DNA from: Vulcanisaeta sp. JCM 16161
Lineage (GTDB): Archaea; Thermoproteota; Thermoprotei; Thermoproteales; Thermocladiaceae
Assembly: GCF_001316285.1 (NCBI RefSeq)
Contig: NZ_BBDO01000010.1
Location: 1 to 64,000, forward strand
DNA length: 64,000 nt
Reading direction: 5' to 3'
The notes under the pieces: generated by a model
Databases searched by the model: none
What the model was told of the DNA's origin: nothing
What the model saw: the letters and a program-made list of their open reading frames with translations, nothing else
Shown here: piece after piece, positions 1 to 10,999 of the stretch
How the letters are laid out: every line of letters starts with the position of its first letter
How positions within the stretch are numbered: the first letter of the stretch is position 1
Program-made: the position numbers and the translations under genes

Positions 1-162
1 AAAAGGTGAGCCGAGCAAAGTTAGGCCATTCATCATGTTTTAGGTTATGGTAGGTGCGGAGATTATATCAATGGATTTGTTAACAAGTATCGAATTAAAT
101 CGATGATGATTATGGAATTAGCATCATCACCTAATGTGGTATGGCATGAAATAAGTGCGAAA

Positions 163-610
163 TTACCTTGCGATTGCCGTAGGGTTATCCGTAATGAGTT
201 TCTTTACATCATCTATGTACTTCCTCACCTTATCGACTTCCTTCTTAAGCATCTCAGGGTCTATTATTCCATCGTAAAAGGTCATCTGGTGTAGGTATCG
301 CTCTCTGGCTCCATACCGATCCCTAAAGCCAAGCCTCTCTACCTCAGGCACCTCATCCTCCAACTTATCAAGGAACTTCCTCCTCTCCCAATGGCTCGCC
401 GGTACAACGTCTAGGTAATAAAGAATTAAGGCATTTGTGGCGCTTACAACGGCATTCCAAAGCTTCTCTGCGGCATCGCGGATCTTAAGTTGGTCATTAA
501 GTCTAATGCCCTCCTCAAGCTCGCTAGAGCCTCTGGTAAGGAAGCTCTCGGCATCCTCAAGGAACATTTTTTACCCTCTCAATCTTACCTACAGCCATGG
601 CTTTACCCAT
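163..610 (-). CDS. PaREP1/HEPN-like protein, frameshifted near its start
   Basis: Small helical protein of the archaeal PaREP1 type, a lineage-specific family often regarded as HEPN-like. The signature LHxxxxYxG is visible as LHQMTFYDG, as in the copies at 14691 and 38630. The open frame begins at 567, but coding continues upstream to an ATG at 610 if the T6 run at 567-572 is one base shorter (giving GKIERVK before MFLEDAESF). No nucleotidyltransferase partner is visible beside it. Cellular role unknown; family assignment rests on the motif and the helical pattern. Confidence 0.6.
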
Positions 611-984
611 AAGGTCATACGGTAAGTCCTTAATAATTTTATTACGTGTTTAGGCAGTGTAAAAAAATCGATTACTCAAGCCATACTTTCAACATGGCAT
701 ACAGCATTATCAGTGATTTATTAAGAAAGTGGGATTAGTACCTTTCAATGACGTAGTCGAGCACCGTATCGTATCGTTACATACATTAACGGATTTAAGC
801 CCAAGCTTAGCTCATCCATCGTTTTGGGAAATCCCTCACCCTCTATGAATGATGAATCTACCTCCCAAACCGTGCGGCAATATTGCGCAGCAGTTAAAAT
901 CGTGTCTAGCCCTCATTATTGTGGAAATTATCTTAATACTGCTCGAATCACTTTTAAGAATAGCTGGAGTTATAAAAAAATCCC
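611..984. other. Intergenic stretch, no gene recognised
   Basis: AT-rich spacer between divergent genes. A TATA-like element near 632-640 could serve the minus-strand PaREP1 gene, and CTTTTAAG at 951-958 lies about 30 nt before the start of the next plus-strand gene. The short open frame near 849-1040 has no recognisable protein character. Confidence 0.5.
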
Positions 985-2763
985 GTGAATTATGGGAACT
1001 CGATAAATATGGGTACCAGGTTAGGGTTGTTTATTGGTAGGTCGCGTTTAGTCGCGTTAATAGTCCTCATTATTGGCATAGCATCAATAGCGCTTGCAGT
1101 GCTCGCGCAAATACCGGCTCAGCCAAAGCCCTTCATGACATTCAGAGGTCAGGCATATGAGATTGATTACTACAATGCGAGTGGTCTCCCAGCACCCACG
1201 TTGGTGATTCACGGCACCATGAATGGCGCGCCAGTTCCGTTCTCCGTGAGCCTCTTCGCAATTACGCCGACAAAGATATACGCTGTGGGTTATTATTACG
1301 GCGTTGGCACGGTGAGCATAGGCTTGGCAAGCCCATTGATTATGAACGTTGCCGACACGTGGATTAGCGATTACGGTGGCGCCGTTTGGCCTTCGTTGAT
1401 AGCATTCATAACCTACGGGGTCAATAACGAGACCTGGACCGTCATAACAGCAATACCGTACAACCCAGCCTGGGTAGTGGAGAAGAGACCGATCGAGATC
1501 TCCGTTAACGCCAAATTTGATGAAATGAAGCCTACTCACGTAACGCCGCTAAGTAGCATTGATGCGATGGCAAATACTCAAATGGTTAAGCTAGGTAGGG
1601 TTAATGGGAGCAATGATCCATTTGGATTCACGTATATAGGTAGTTGCTCATCGAGTAGTAATGTTGCGTACCCACCAACGCCATCAAGCTCAGATAGTGT
1701 CTCTTACGTGTGGGAATTAGAACAATGCAGCGAGTTCGAGGGCGGAGTACCCTTAGTCTTCATTGGTTGGAGCTCCAACGCATTACAGCAAATAAGTTCA
1801 ATCGATGTTAACAACATTGAGGGGACAGCACAGAGCGGCTCTGGACTCTTCGGTGTACTAAACGAGAGTGGTATAAACGTACCAAATGGGCTAGTGCTCG
1901 TAGGACCAACATACGAATTCGGTAATACATATACGATAGAGATGCCTAATAATATCGTTGGAGCGGCCATTAGTTATGGACCACTTAATGAAGAAACATC
2001 TACTGTAAGTGGCATGGAAATACTACAATATACCGTACCCAGCGGTGGTTTCTTTTATGTTGGTTTGCCCTCATACGTGGCTTACGTGGCGTTCCAGGAA
2101 TACGAAGTAGCCCCTGGCTTGGCAATGCCAACGGGCTACTGGGCCAACGGCACCGAGTCGCTGGCTCCACTTGAGTCTGACTTCAATGGGCAGTACCTAT
2201 ATGTCTATCCGTACCTGGATGTCGGTAATGGCTCGATGACCGGGGTGTTCGATGGCGTGGTTTATATGTATAAGAACTACGGTCAATTGCTCATAAACCT
2301 ACTGGACGCCTATGAGTATAATCAAGGTATTAGCTGGACCCCATGCTCAAACGCACCGCAGCCAGGCATCGGCACGAATTACATTGAGTACACACTATCA
2401 AGCATCACGAGCACATACAACCCCAACCCAATCGGTTGGGCATTCATGTTCGGTTCACTACTGGCTGGTGGTTACTTCGGCGATCTACCCGAAATCGTTG
2501 ATTACGTGATTACGGCTGCCGGTGATGCATTAACCATTGTCAGCGCCTTCGTGAACACGGCACTCTTTAACCAAAACAACTTTGGATTGAGCGCCAATGT
2601 ATACATATATTATTACCCATCCTCCACCTTCTACGTAACGTTCATAGGAAGCCCACAGGTAACAAGCACCACAGGTTCGCAATCCCTCTATCCAATGGGC
2701 ATGATGGTAAATGCGAGTGGTTATTACCCATCATGGCTCCTGGGCGCTCGATGTAACTCGTGA
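985..2763 (+). CDS. Large secreted or membrane-anchored protein of unknown function
   Basis: 592 residues, intact. A hydrophobic segment at about residues 23-42 follows a basic stretch (GRSRLVAL), which fits a signal peptide or N-terminal anchor. The rest is rich in Ser, Thr, Tyr, Asn and Gly with many N-x-S/T sites, the usual composition of an exported crenarchaeal surface protein. I see no catalytic motif. GTG 985 is chosen because CTTTTAAG at 951-958 is at leaderless-promoter distance; ATG 1009 is an alternative. Overall build resembles thermopsin-like or cell-surface proteins, but no such domain is demonstrated. Confidence 0.6.
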   Translation: MNYGNSINMGTRLGLFIGRSRLVALIVLIIGIASIALAVLAQIPAQPKPFMTFRGQAYEIDYYNASGLPAPTLVIHGTMNGAPVPFSVSLFAITPTKIYAVGYYYGVGTVSIGLASPLIMNVADTWISDYGGAVWPSLIAFITYGVNNETWTVITAIPYNPAWVVEKRPIEISVNAKFDEMKPTHVTPLSSIDAMANTQMVKLGRVNGSNDPFGFTYIGSCSSSSNVAYPPTPSSSDSVSYVWELEQCSEFEGGVPLVFIGWSSNALQQISSIDVNNIEGTAQSGSGLFGVLNESGINVPNGLVLVGPTYEFGNTYTIEMPNNIVGAAISYGPLNEETSTVSGMEILQYTVPSGGFFYVGLPSYVAYVAFQEYEVAPGLAMPTGYWANGTESLAPLESDFNGQYLYVYPYLDVGNGSMTGVFDGVVYMYKNYGQLLINLLDAYEYNQGISWTPCSNAPQPGIGTNYIEYTLSSITSTYNPNPIGWAFMFGSLLAGGYFGDLPEIVDYVITAAGDALTIVSAFVNTALFNQNNFGLSANVYIYYYPSSTFYVTFIGSPQVTSTTGSQSLYPMGMMVNASGYYPSWLLGARCNS

Positions 2764-2949
2764 CCTCTACTGTTTAGAATAAACATAATGCATTATTTAA
2801 AATCATTCCTTTCGCATTTTTTTAACACCTTTCCTTATAGTCTTTACGCGATGATTTATTACGGGAGGATTGTCCGTGGTCTAGTTCGTCCTTTTCTCTT
2901 TCTATTAAACATTAATTTTTTTTATACTTCCCTGGGGCTTGGTTTTGTA

Positions 2950-3276
2950 ATGGATGGGCAGGAGTTGAGGCAGAGGCGTGGTGCGCCGGGTTATAGGGTT
3001 ACTAAGTTGCCGTATAGGGTTAGGGTTTACCTGAATAACCAGGTCCTCATACCCGCGAGTCTCGTGAGGGTTCTGGGTATTTCCGGGCTTAAGTACGCGG
3101 TCATCACCATTTCCTACAACGGCATACCAATCACTATTAAGGGCGTTAAGTTATTGAGGACTAAGCACACCGACTCTAGGCAGTTCACGATACCCAGGGA
3201 GGTTAGGGAGGCCTACGGCATTAGGCCTGGTGATGAGGTTGAGATAATAGACATAAAGCCCTTCAGACTATCCTAA
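2950..3276 (+). CDS. AbrB/SpoVT-type DNA-binding regulator
   Basis: 108 residues. The C-terminal half carries a swapped-hairpin AbrB motif, SRQFTIPREVREAYGI, followed by RPGDEVEII; the N-terminal half (LNNQVLIPASLVRVLGI) looks like a second AbrB-like hairpin. ATG 2950 is preferred because TTTTTATACTT centred near 2923 lies 27 nt upstream, a leaderless promoter. It is a stand-alone regulator without an obvious toxin. A degraded relative with the same QFTIPRE core lies at 39920-40253. Its 3' end overlaps the convergent gene by 4 bases. Confidence 0.65.
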   Translation: MDGQELRQRRGAPGYRVTKLPYRVRVYLNNQVLIPASLVRVLGISGLKYAVITISYNGIPITIKGVKLLRTKHTDSRQFTIPREVREAYGIRPGDEVEIIDIKPFRLS

Positions 3277-5101
3277 CCGCAGAGTGGTCCACTTATCAGT
3301 AATTGCCTTATGTATATGGTGGTGTTCACGATGTAGTTGGCGTATGCCGTTATCGTGATGTTCCCGTAGTACTTATTGTAAATCGTGATTGACGCCTCGT
3401 TATTGCCTGCGGTTAGGTCTACTGCGTAACCGTTAATTCGTAGGTATGCGAGGGTTGCATTTAATGATTTCAAGTATTCGGGGCCCACCCACGAATATAG
3501 TATTGCTATGTAATACTTACCTGGCGGTAATGCCTCACTTACCGTGAACCAAGTCCCCGACGCCTCACTTGGTGTGTGGATTATTTCCCCGTTTATTACT
3601 TGTCCATTGATTATGGATGCCATGCTTGGCGTTACATTTAGGGTTAGCGGCTCACATATTATTGGCTTACCTGTGTAGTTTGCCCTTAAGACCAATAATG
3701 AATTCCCAATCACCATATAGACCCCGTAGCCCTCCATTAATGCCGTATTCACATACTCATTATATGGCGTACCCCACCAGGTGAACCAGGGGCTATTTGG
3801 CTGGGCAATTATGTACTCGGGCCTTAACCATGGGTACCACTGTGTATAGGCGTTTATGTTGTTTGAGAATGGCGGGTATAGGTTATTCTGGACAAGCACT
3901 GTGGCATTACCCGGTATTAGGCTGAATGCGTTCCAAATCTCGTAGTCGGTCCTCGTTAATTGGTACTGGAAGTGTATCAGTGGGCTGACACCGAGGAGCA
4001 CCACCAACGTTGAAATTAGTACCAATGCCATTAACCTCCTCTGCCACTCAATGGGTGTTTTTGATAGGGCCATCAGCGACGCCGTTATTATGAATGGTAT
4101 TGAGAAGGAGCTGTATTGAAAGAATGGGCTGTAGTAAATGACGTCACTCGTCAGGAAGGATGCCAGCGGCCACGCGAGTGATGGGAGGACTAACGGGTCT
4201 AGGAAGGACGTGAATGCGGTGGGTGCGTAAAGCTCCAGGAAGTATAGGAATTTCTCCGTACCATACACCGAGTACAGCCTCGGTATTAATAATGGGTCCT
4301 TAATGACTGAGATAAGGATGCCGAAGCTAAATGATGATGCGTATTGCTCGGGCAGTCCCGAGAGCGGCGAGGCTGTTGTTGGGCCGAGTGGGTTAAGTAT
4401 TGCCTTTGTCCATAGGGCGATTAGTAGGACGGCAATTGATATGGCGATGGTTAAAACACCATGCACTAGTTCACGCCTTCTCCTGAGGTTTACGACCACA
4501 TAGTAGAGGCCGAGCAATGCTATGGGTATTGGCGCAAACTCGATGGTACCAAGCGTAAGCAATAGCACTGGGTAGTAAATCCTCCACTCCCTCCTTATTA
4601 GGAAGTACGTTAAGTACAGGGCCAACGGCATGAAGACGGCTCCATGTGGAAGTCGAAGGAGTTCACGCCCTGAACCAACGGGTTCATTAGGTAAATTATT
4701 GCGAAGAAGGCACCCAACCAATCCCTACCTAGGTATCTGCCCAACCAATAAATCGGAAGTGCGCCAAGGGCTATAAGTATTGTTTGCGTCACGAGAAGCG
4801 TGATGGGGCTTGGACACACCGCGTATATGGGTAGGAATAGAAATAGCGTTGGCGAGAAGTGGACGTCTAAGAAGCTATAGCCTATTGGCCCCGGCCTCGG
4901 TATTATCGCCACATCAACACTCTCATAAAATAATCTATGGTAGTACAGTGTTGATGCCAGCGCCTGGGCGAAGATTCCGAGGTCTGCGGCGTGGGTATGG
5001 AAGGTTAGGTACTTCAGTAATGTGTAGTACGAAATCAGCACGATATATACAGCTATACCGAGGTAGACCACCAGGCTACTGGCACTAGGTGGTTTCTTCA
5101 T
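3273..5101 (-). CDS. DUF2079-type polytopic membrane protein, frameshifted
   Basis: About 600 residues with many hydrophobic segments. The N-terminal part has the DUF2079 hallmark of an acidic residue after the first helix (HTHAADLGIFAQ), followed by SFLDVHFSP and FDFHME. The reading frame breaks at about 4645, where an extra G (GAG GCC) would join DFHME to AVFMPLAL. The C-terminal domain, after about residue 400, is probably outside the membrane. Function of the family is unknown; glycosyltransferase-like (GT-C) topology is often proposed. Otherwise intact. Confidence 0.7.
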
Positions 5102-5135
5102 TCATCAAAGCCATGGTTAAGGACTTATTAAGTAA

Positions 5136-5893
5136 TTACCTCATGAAATCAAGTATTGAGGGCCCACTACCCCTCTCGTACTTAACCTCCTGGCAATCGA
5201 TACTTATTGACCTTAACCCATCATTACCAATCTCGAGTATTATTGGCTTCCATATATTCGTGAATGCAGCATTAATGATGTAGGACTTGCCAGACTTAAC
5301 GCACCTAACCACTGAGTTATGGGCATGCCCATGTATTGCGATCACGTTATTACCAAAGATCGTACCCTCCAAATCCCTAACCCCAAGGCTCGGCCAAATT
5401 CTTGGGTCCTCACCCTGAAGCGTCTTAAACGTTGGTGCGTAGTGTATTAGTAGGATTGTTAATTCCCTCGATGAATTTATCGTCCTCTTAAGCCAATCAA
5501 CCCTACGCCTATACGTATCCGCTATGTGGGGTATGTGCCTCAACTGCCATGTTGTTGGCCTCTCTAGGGATCCTTTCGAACCGATTATTCTGAGTGTTAC
5601 GTCATTTATTGTTAACTTGATCACCTCATCATCAAGCCATTTAATGATGTCAAGTTCCCTGGCCCTTGGCATGACCTCATCATAATCCTCATTACCCGGT
5701 ACCGCAATTATCGTATCACTGAGCCTCCTTAATTCATTGATCAATATTTTCAAACCCTCAATCCTCCCCTCCTCCATCAAATCACCCGCTATGAAAACAG
5801 CATCAAACCTGCCAAGTCCTTAATCGACTCCCTAAACCTTGGGAAGTACTTCGGCGAGTGAATATCCGCGGTGGCGAGTACCCTAGCAACCAT
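5136..5893 (-). CDS. Calcineurin-like metallophosphoesterase, frameshifted
   Basis: About 250 residues. Metal-binding motifs appear in order: ATADIHSPK (DxH, near the start), FIAGDLME (GDL), VPGNEDY (GNxD/E), HYAPT and IAIHGHAHN (GHxH). The N-terminal 25-30 residues are in another frame and rejoin at about 5820, near GACTTGGCAGG. ATG 5893 gives MVARVLATADIH, the expected beginning. Likely a soluble nucleotide or protein phosphoesterase; substrate unknown. Divergent from the acetyltransferase at 5946. Confidence 0.75.
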
Positions 5894-5945
5894 TTAATAG
5901 GTGGTAAAGCATATTATTAAATTACTTTTCCAGGTCTATGAACAA

Positions 5946-6455
5946 ATGAAGAGTGGTCTTGAATTACGTAGGTGCGACCCGGATAATGACATGGACATAA
6001 TAGTAAGTCTCGAAAGGGAAATATTTAAGCCGAGCGAGCAGTACACCCTAGGCTTCATTAATTGGCTATGCAGGAACTGCACAAATTACTCCTACATAGC
6101 ATTCATGAATGGAAGGCCCGTGGGCTACATAATATCGTGCATAGAGGGCCTTGGCAGGGGTCACGTAATATCAGTGGGGGTCCTAAGGGAGTACAGGAGG
6201 ATGGGTATTGGCAACGCATTAATGTGCAGGTCAATATGTTCAATGGCTGAGAGGGGCATTGACCACGTGATACTCGAGGTCAGAGTATCAAACACACCAG
6301 CCATAACGCTCTATAGGAAGCTTGGCTTTGACGTGCGCGATGTATTAAGGAGTTACTACAATGATGGTGAGGATGCATATCTAATGATTCTTGAGGACAA
6401 TAAATTTGAAATGCTAATAAGCAAGTGCTGCTCAGTAGCCAAACAGCCTTCTTAA
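5946..6455 (+). CDS. GNAT-family N-acetyltransferase
   Basis: About 170 residues with the GNAT acetyl-CoA motif A ([16 protein letters not shown], an R/Q-x-x-G-x-G/A pattern) and motif B ending in [14 protein letters not shown]. This resembles RimI-type protein N-terminal acetyltransferases, and archaeal Ard1/RimI proteins have this size. ATG 5946 is chosen over an upstream start because an AT-rich TATA-like stretch at about 5910-5925 fits a leaderless transcript. The 3' end overlaps the convergent flavoprotein gene by 24 bases. Substrate not predictable. Confidence 0.7.
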   Translation: MKSGLELRRCDPDNDMDIIVSLEREIFKPSEQYTLGFINWLCRNCTNYSYIAFMNGRPVGYIISCIEGLGRGHVISVGVLREYRRMGIGNALMCRSICSMAERGIDHVILEVRVSNTPAITLYRKLGFDVRDVLRSYYNDGEDAYLMILEDNKFEMLISKCCSVAKQPS

Positions 6456-7609
6456 GTACGTCTGCATCCAACGATCCTTCTGTACGGTATAATCCCTCTT
6501 TGGTTCAGGGTCCTTACTCGGCTTTGGCGGTTGCTGTGTATAGTCAAAGCCGAATTGAACGCTAACGGTCTCCAACCTACCCTCAACATTACCAACATAA
6601 GCCCAACCAACAAATGCATACTGCACAGGCACTCTCTCATTGCTGCCAAGGTCCTCTAGGATCTTATTTGTCGCAAATAATGCACTTTCGAACGCAATCT
6701 CCTGGTTCTTTGGATATGGCAACTTCGCCACATCACCAGCGGCGAGTACATCATCGAACTTAGGACTTCTCAGGTCTGTCGGCGACCTAACCTCAACCCA
6801 ATCAGTGCCTAGGCCGGCATCCCTAATGAATGACGGGGCCCTGTTGGCTCAAGCATTGCCAGTAGGTCGTACCTATACCTCTCGCCGCTCCTTGTCACGA
6901 CTTCCCTATTGTTCATTTCAATTATTTCCTGATTAGTGATTAATTCAATGCCCGCCTTATCATAAATCGCCTTAACAACGTCAGCTATTACGGGCGGTTG
7001 CGTCTTATCATTCGCATCAATGTGTATTATCCTAACCTTATCCCTAACACCTCTGTACTTGAGTATCGTATGAATAAGCAATGCCGTTTCCGTTGGTGCA
7101 GGGGCGCATCTATAAGGAGCCTTTGGTGCATATACAACCACAGTGCCCTCATTCATGCTCCACACCCTATTTTTAAGCACATGAACCCTGCCTGGGTCGT
7201 AAACGTTCGCGTTCACGTACCAGTACTTATCATAGCCGTTTATTGACGAGCCATCAAAGACCACGCCAGGCGCCAGTACCAGGTAATCATAGCCTAGGCT
7301 CCTTACTTTATTGCCGAGTAGGGTTTCGGCGTAATTAACGACCCTATTGCCAGGGTCAATACTAACCACGTCACCTGTAACGACATTAACACCCTTCAAC
7401 CCAACCTCCTCATAACCCCTGATGATCCTGCCATACTCCTCCTCGTTGGTCAGTAGTAATGGTCTCGTGGGTCCACCCACGTAGTGTCTATCCCTAGTTA
7501 TCACGGTAACCTCGACTAAGTCCTTAGCTTTCTCAACCAGCGTATTCGCGATTGTTAACCCAGCAATCCCACCACCAACAATGACTACCTTCTTACGGGA
7601 CGTACTCAT
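6432..7609 (-). CDS. FAD-dependent oxidoreductase, sulfide:quinone oxidoreductase-like, frameshifted
   Basis: About 390 residues. The N-terminal Rossmann motif [17 protein letters not shown] binds FAD. A second conserved block, [16 protein letters not shown], is the C-terminal FAD contact typical of SQR and related NDH-2 proteins. The frame changes at about 6840, where LEP should continue as [12 protein letters not shown] missing base in a run there explains both pieces. Likely a membrane-associated quinone reductase using sulfide or NADH; which one cannot be settled here. A second, much shorter SQR-like relic lies at 32443. Confidence 0.65.
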
Positions 7610-7693
7610 TAAGGCATGGTTAAGCCACGTGAATATAAAACAACGCCCTAAGTCAATGGCATTTAGAAGGGAGATGCCAGTTCAGTTAAAATA

Positions 7694-8597
7694 TCACTTC
7701 CTCGACCTTGAGACGATCAGTTTATTACCCACAGTATCAATAGTTAGTAAGCCATCGTCAGTCAGCCAGGCAACGTATGAGAGCAGCGCGGAGCGGTTAA
7801 GTAGGTAATTATGTGGTGAATCAATGCTTATACCTAGCAACGAGAATATCTTCACAATCAGGTCCTCAAGCGCCACGGAATCATTAATGCTATTGAGGAC
7901 AAGTTCCCTCAACCTATTTATTGCATTAATATTTTCATTAATTACGTTAATAGCATCCTGAGGCTTCAGTATATCGCCGTGGGCCGGCACGACATATCCA
8001 TACCTACTCACACACTCAGAGAGCTTCTTAAGGCTTTCAAGCGCGAGACCAGCATTTAAGTGGTATGGCGCTCCATATTTTCGAATAACGTCTAATGGAA
8101 AGAACGCATCGGCCGTGAACAATACATTACCGTAGGATATCCCAGCCATGCCCATCGTATGCCCTGGTAGTGGTATTGCTTCAAATCCCACCTCCCTACG
8201 TATGTCGTCCAAATCCCTAACCGGCACACCCTCAGCCTCGAGGAGCTTAGTCCTAAGTAACTTGGGTGGGAAGGAGCCGAAGAGGTAGAGTGGCTCAAGC
8301 ACGGGCCTCTCTATGAAGGGTTTATCCTCTGGTGTTGCGTAGACGGCGGCACCGCTCCTTTTAACGATTAATGCATTACCACCGATGTGGTCTGCGTGGT
8401 GGTGCGTATTGATTATGGCCCGAACCCTCAGGTTTAAGGGCTTAATGGCATTGAGTATTCTACGCCCTGAGTCCTCATCAATTCCCGTATCAACTATCAC
8501 GCACTCATTATTGTCTATGACTAATACACCGGCATTCGTCCTACCAGGTACTACGTATACGTTGTCTGAAAGTTTTTTGTAGCCTCTGTGTCTGCAT
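7694..8597 (-). CDS. MBL-fold metallo-hydrolase
   Basis: About 300 residues. The metallo-beta-lactamase signature THHHADHIGG is followed by LPGHTMGM, LFTADAF and VPAHGDI, giving the full set of metal ligands. Coding runs upstream of the first internal ATG (NVYVVPGRTNAGVLV) and reaches ATG 8597 if the T6 run at 8573-8578 is one base short or two bases longer. That start has CTTAAAAG about 25 nt upstream, supporting a leaderless promoter. The C-terminal 80 residues look like a winged-helix tail (LLSYVAWLTDDGLL), as in glyoxalase II-like or LACTB2-type proteins. Confidence 0.75.
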
Positions 8598-8746
8598 TAA
8601 TGATAATACACCGAATGGCTTTTAAGCAATTCAGCGTGCTTATTAATTATGAGCAATTACCGAAGGTTAATTCATAAAATTCATAATTATAAGCTCTATG
8701 GTATTTCACGTTTAATGAGGGGTCTTAATATTCTTTTGTTAATTTT

Positions 8747-9795
8747 CTAATAATTCTTATGCCTATATGGCAGTAATGCGAGCGCTGCCGTTAGGGTTAT
8801 TAGGGCTGCGGTTGTGAAGGCCCACTGCACGGTCATCGACGTTAAGGGCAATACTAGGAAGGCCCCTGTGAGTTTCCCAGACTCTCCCACAACTGCGCTT
8901 GTGGAGAATACCCCAGGTAATGCATCCCTTCTCCACCTGAGTTGTATGAATGTTGTTATGGCTGTACCGAACATGGTCATGAAGAACCAGCGGGTTAAGG
9001 CGAGGGCCCAGGCAATTATGGGATTACTTACAACACCCATTAATCCAGTGGCAGTGGCCATAACAATCACGGAGACGATGGCGATTATTAACTCACGCCC
9101 TAGTTTCAATAACCTACGGCCAAGGAAGCCGCTGATTACGCCACTTACTGGTGGTGCTGAATATATTAGGGCTAATTCGTAGGCGCTGCCCCTGGACCAC
9201 ATGGCCATGAGTGTTGGGGTTAAGCTATAGCTATGCCCAATAGAAATGAGTTAAGGTAGACCAACCTAGCCTCGGAAAAGATGAGCCTCTCACTCCCCCT
9301 ATACTCAAACCGTGGGAGCAGCATCGTCAGCAGGTAGAGGGGTATTGCTAGGTAAAGCCAGGTGGGCTTAACGATTAGAGCCATCACAACACCCACCAAG
9401 TCACCCAGTGAGCCCACGATAACCCTTTCCGAATTCACACGACCAAGTCTCTCCCTACTAACTAGGCCTGGGAGCACTGAGGATATGTGGATGCTCAACA
9501 TACCCATGAGTAATGCGGTGATGAATAAGCTTAGGTCAGGAAGGTTAATGAGAAGAAATAAGGACATAAAGGAATAAAGAACCCTGGCAATCCTGACCCT
9601 AACCAGTGTGAAGGTTGCGAGGCTTGATAGCGAGTAGGCAATGGTCACCAAGAATAACCTAAACCCACTGGTACCCGAGGTAAATAATGCCCATAAAAAC
9701 ACGTATGTAAACAAAAACCTACCAAGAAACGATAGTAAGTAGATTATAAATATCGTATCGTACCTTTTACCTATCGTTTTATTCATGAAAATCAT
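8747..9795 (-). CDS. MFS-like transporter, frameshifted
   Basis: About 350 residues, 10-12 predicted membrane helices. The first half ends with LNSFLLGIAIA and the second resumes with LTPTLMAMWSRGSAYEL. One added T at about 9222 joins them as GIAIALTPTLMAM. Loop motifs such as SGFLGRRLLKLGREL resemble the MFS motif A between helices 2-3 or 8-9. The substrate is not recognisable. It is a single gene between the MBL hydrolase and the transsulfuration gene. Confidence 0.6.
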
Positions 9796-9803
9796 AATAA
9801 AGA

Positions 9804-10992
9804 TTAGGCATAATTAAGTGCTTGGCTGAGGTCGTTAATTATGTCCTCGGGATCCTCAAGGCCCACGCTCAGTCTAAGTAGGTTATCCTTAATGCCTGCC
9901 CTGGCCCTATCCTCGGGGCTCCAATGCGCATGTGTTGTGCTCGCTGGATGCGTTATTATGCTCTCTGCACCGCCAAAGCTGACGCTCGGTATTATCATCT
10001 TCACGTGTTTATAAACGGCCATCGCCTCCCTCAGGCCACCCCTCACCTCGAAACTTACAATACCACCGCAATTACTGAGTAGTTTCTTAGCTGTTTCGTA
10101 CGTCTCATGATTATCGAGGCATGGGTAGTAGACCCTCTCGATCTTTGGATGATCCATTAGGAACTCGGCAACCGCCCTGGCGTTTTCCTCGTGGGTCCTC
10201 ATCCTTATGTGCAGTGTTTTCAATCCCCTATCGACTAGGAATGCCGTGAATGGCTCCATGATTGTGCCGAGGAACCTCCTCCACTCCCAAACACCCTTAA
10301 TCCTATCATCACCGCCAACTATGAAGCCAGCCACAACATCATTATGCCCACTAAGGTACTTAGTGGCGCTGTGTATTACGAAATCAACACCATGGTCTAT
10401 TGGGGTTAACCCTATTGGTGTGGCTAGGGTGTTGTCAACAACCACGACAGCGCCAACCTCATGGGAAGCCTTAACTATCTCGGGGATATCATAAACCTGA
10501 GAAGTGGGTTCGAGACGGACTCAATAAATACTATATTGACCCCACTCCTTAATGACTTAATTACGTTGTCAGTACCCGGGTCCGTAATCACGGTCCTAAC
10601 GCCAAACCTACTCAATCTCTCCATGAGACTAGCGTTGAGCCGTAGACGTCGAGGGGCATGAGCACGGTGGAGTCCCTGGAGAGCAATGACATCATTAGTG
10701 TGGTTATTGCGGCCATACCGCTGGAGGTTCCTAAAGCATCCGCGCCATGCTCGAGCTCGGCCATCTTGCTCTCCACGGCATGTACCGTCGGGTTATCCTC
10801 CCTACTATACTTAAGTGGGACTATGCGTGAAGTGACGGCCTTTGCTCAGGCTCCCTATAGTCGAAGAGTGAGGTTTGGTAAATGGGTTCTATGATGGAGC
10901 CAATGCCATCATTAACATGCCTAACGCCACCACGTACACTCTTTGTGCCCTTCCCCACGGGGTTCACGAATTTTGACAGAGGTATTAAGCAT
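9804..10992 (-). CDS. Cystathionine gamma-synthase/lyase-type PLP enzyme, several frameshifts
   Basis: Cys/Met metabolism PLP enzyme of about 390 residues, reconstructed from four pieces. Visible motifs are IGSIIEPIYQTSLFDY at the N terminus, ALGTSSGMAAITTLMM (PLP phosphate loop), VVVDNTLATPIG (Asp binding the pyridine nitrogen), HSATKYLSGHNDVV (Schiff-base Lys) and SFGGAESIITHPA. Breaks lie near 10497, 10640 and 10845, each repaired by one base (for example LLR+VYDIPE with GG to GGG); a fourth near 10975 may affect the start. It follows proC after only 8 bases, so the two are probably cotranscribed. Synthase versus lyase specificity is not decidable. Confidence 0.75.
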
Positions 10993-10999
10993 TGCGTAC

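Noticed and set aside
849..1040. Short open frame with a hydrophobic stretch before the large secreted protein
   Set aside because: No start signal or family character; the promoter and signal peptide of the real gene lie inside it.
1084..1539. Long minus-strand frame inside the secreted protein gene
   Set aside because: Composition (many His, Cys, Arg) is that of an antisense shadow; the plus-strand frame is plainly coding.
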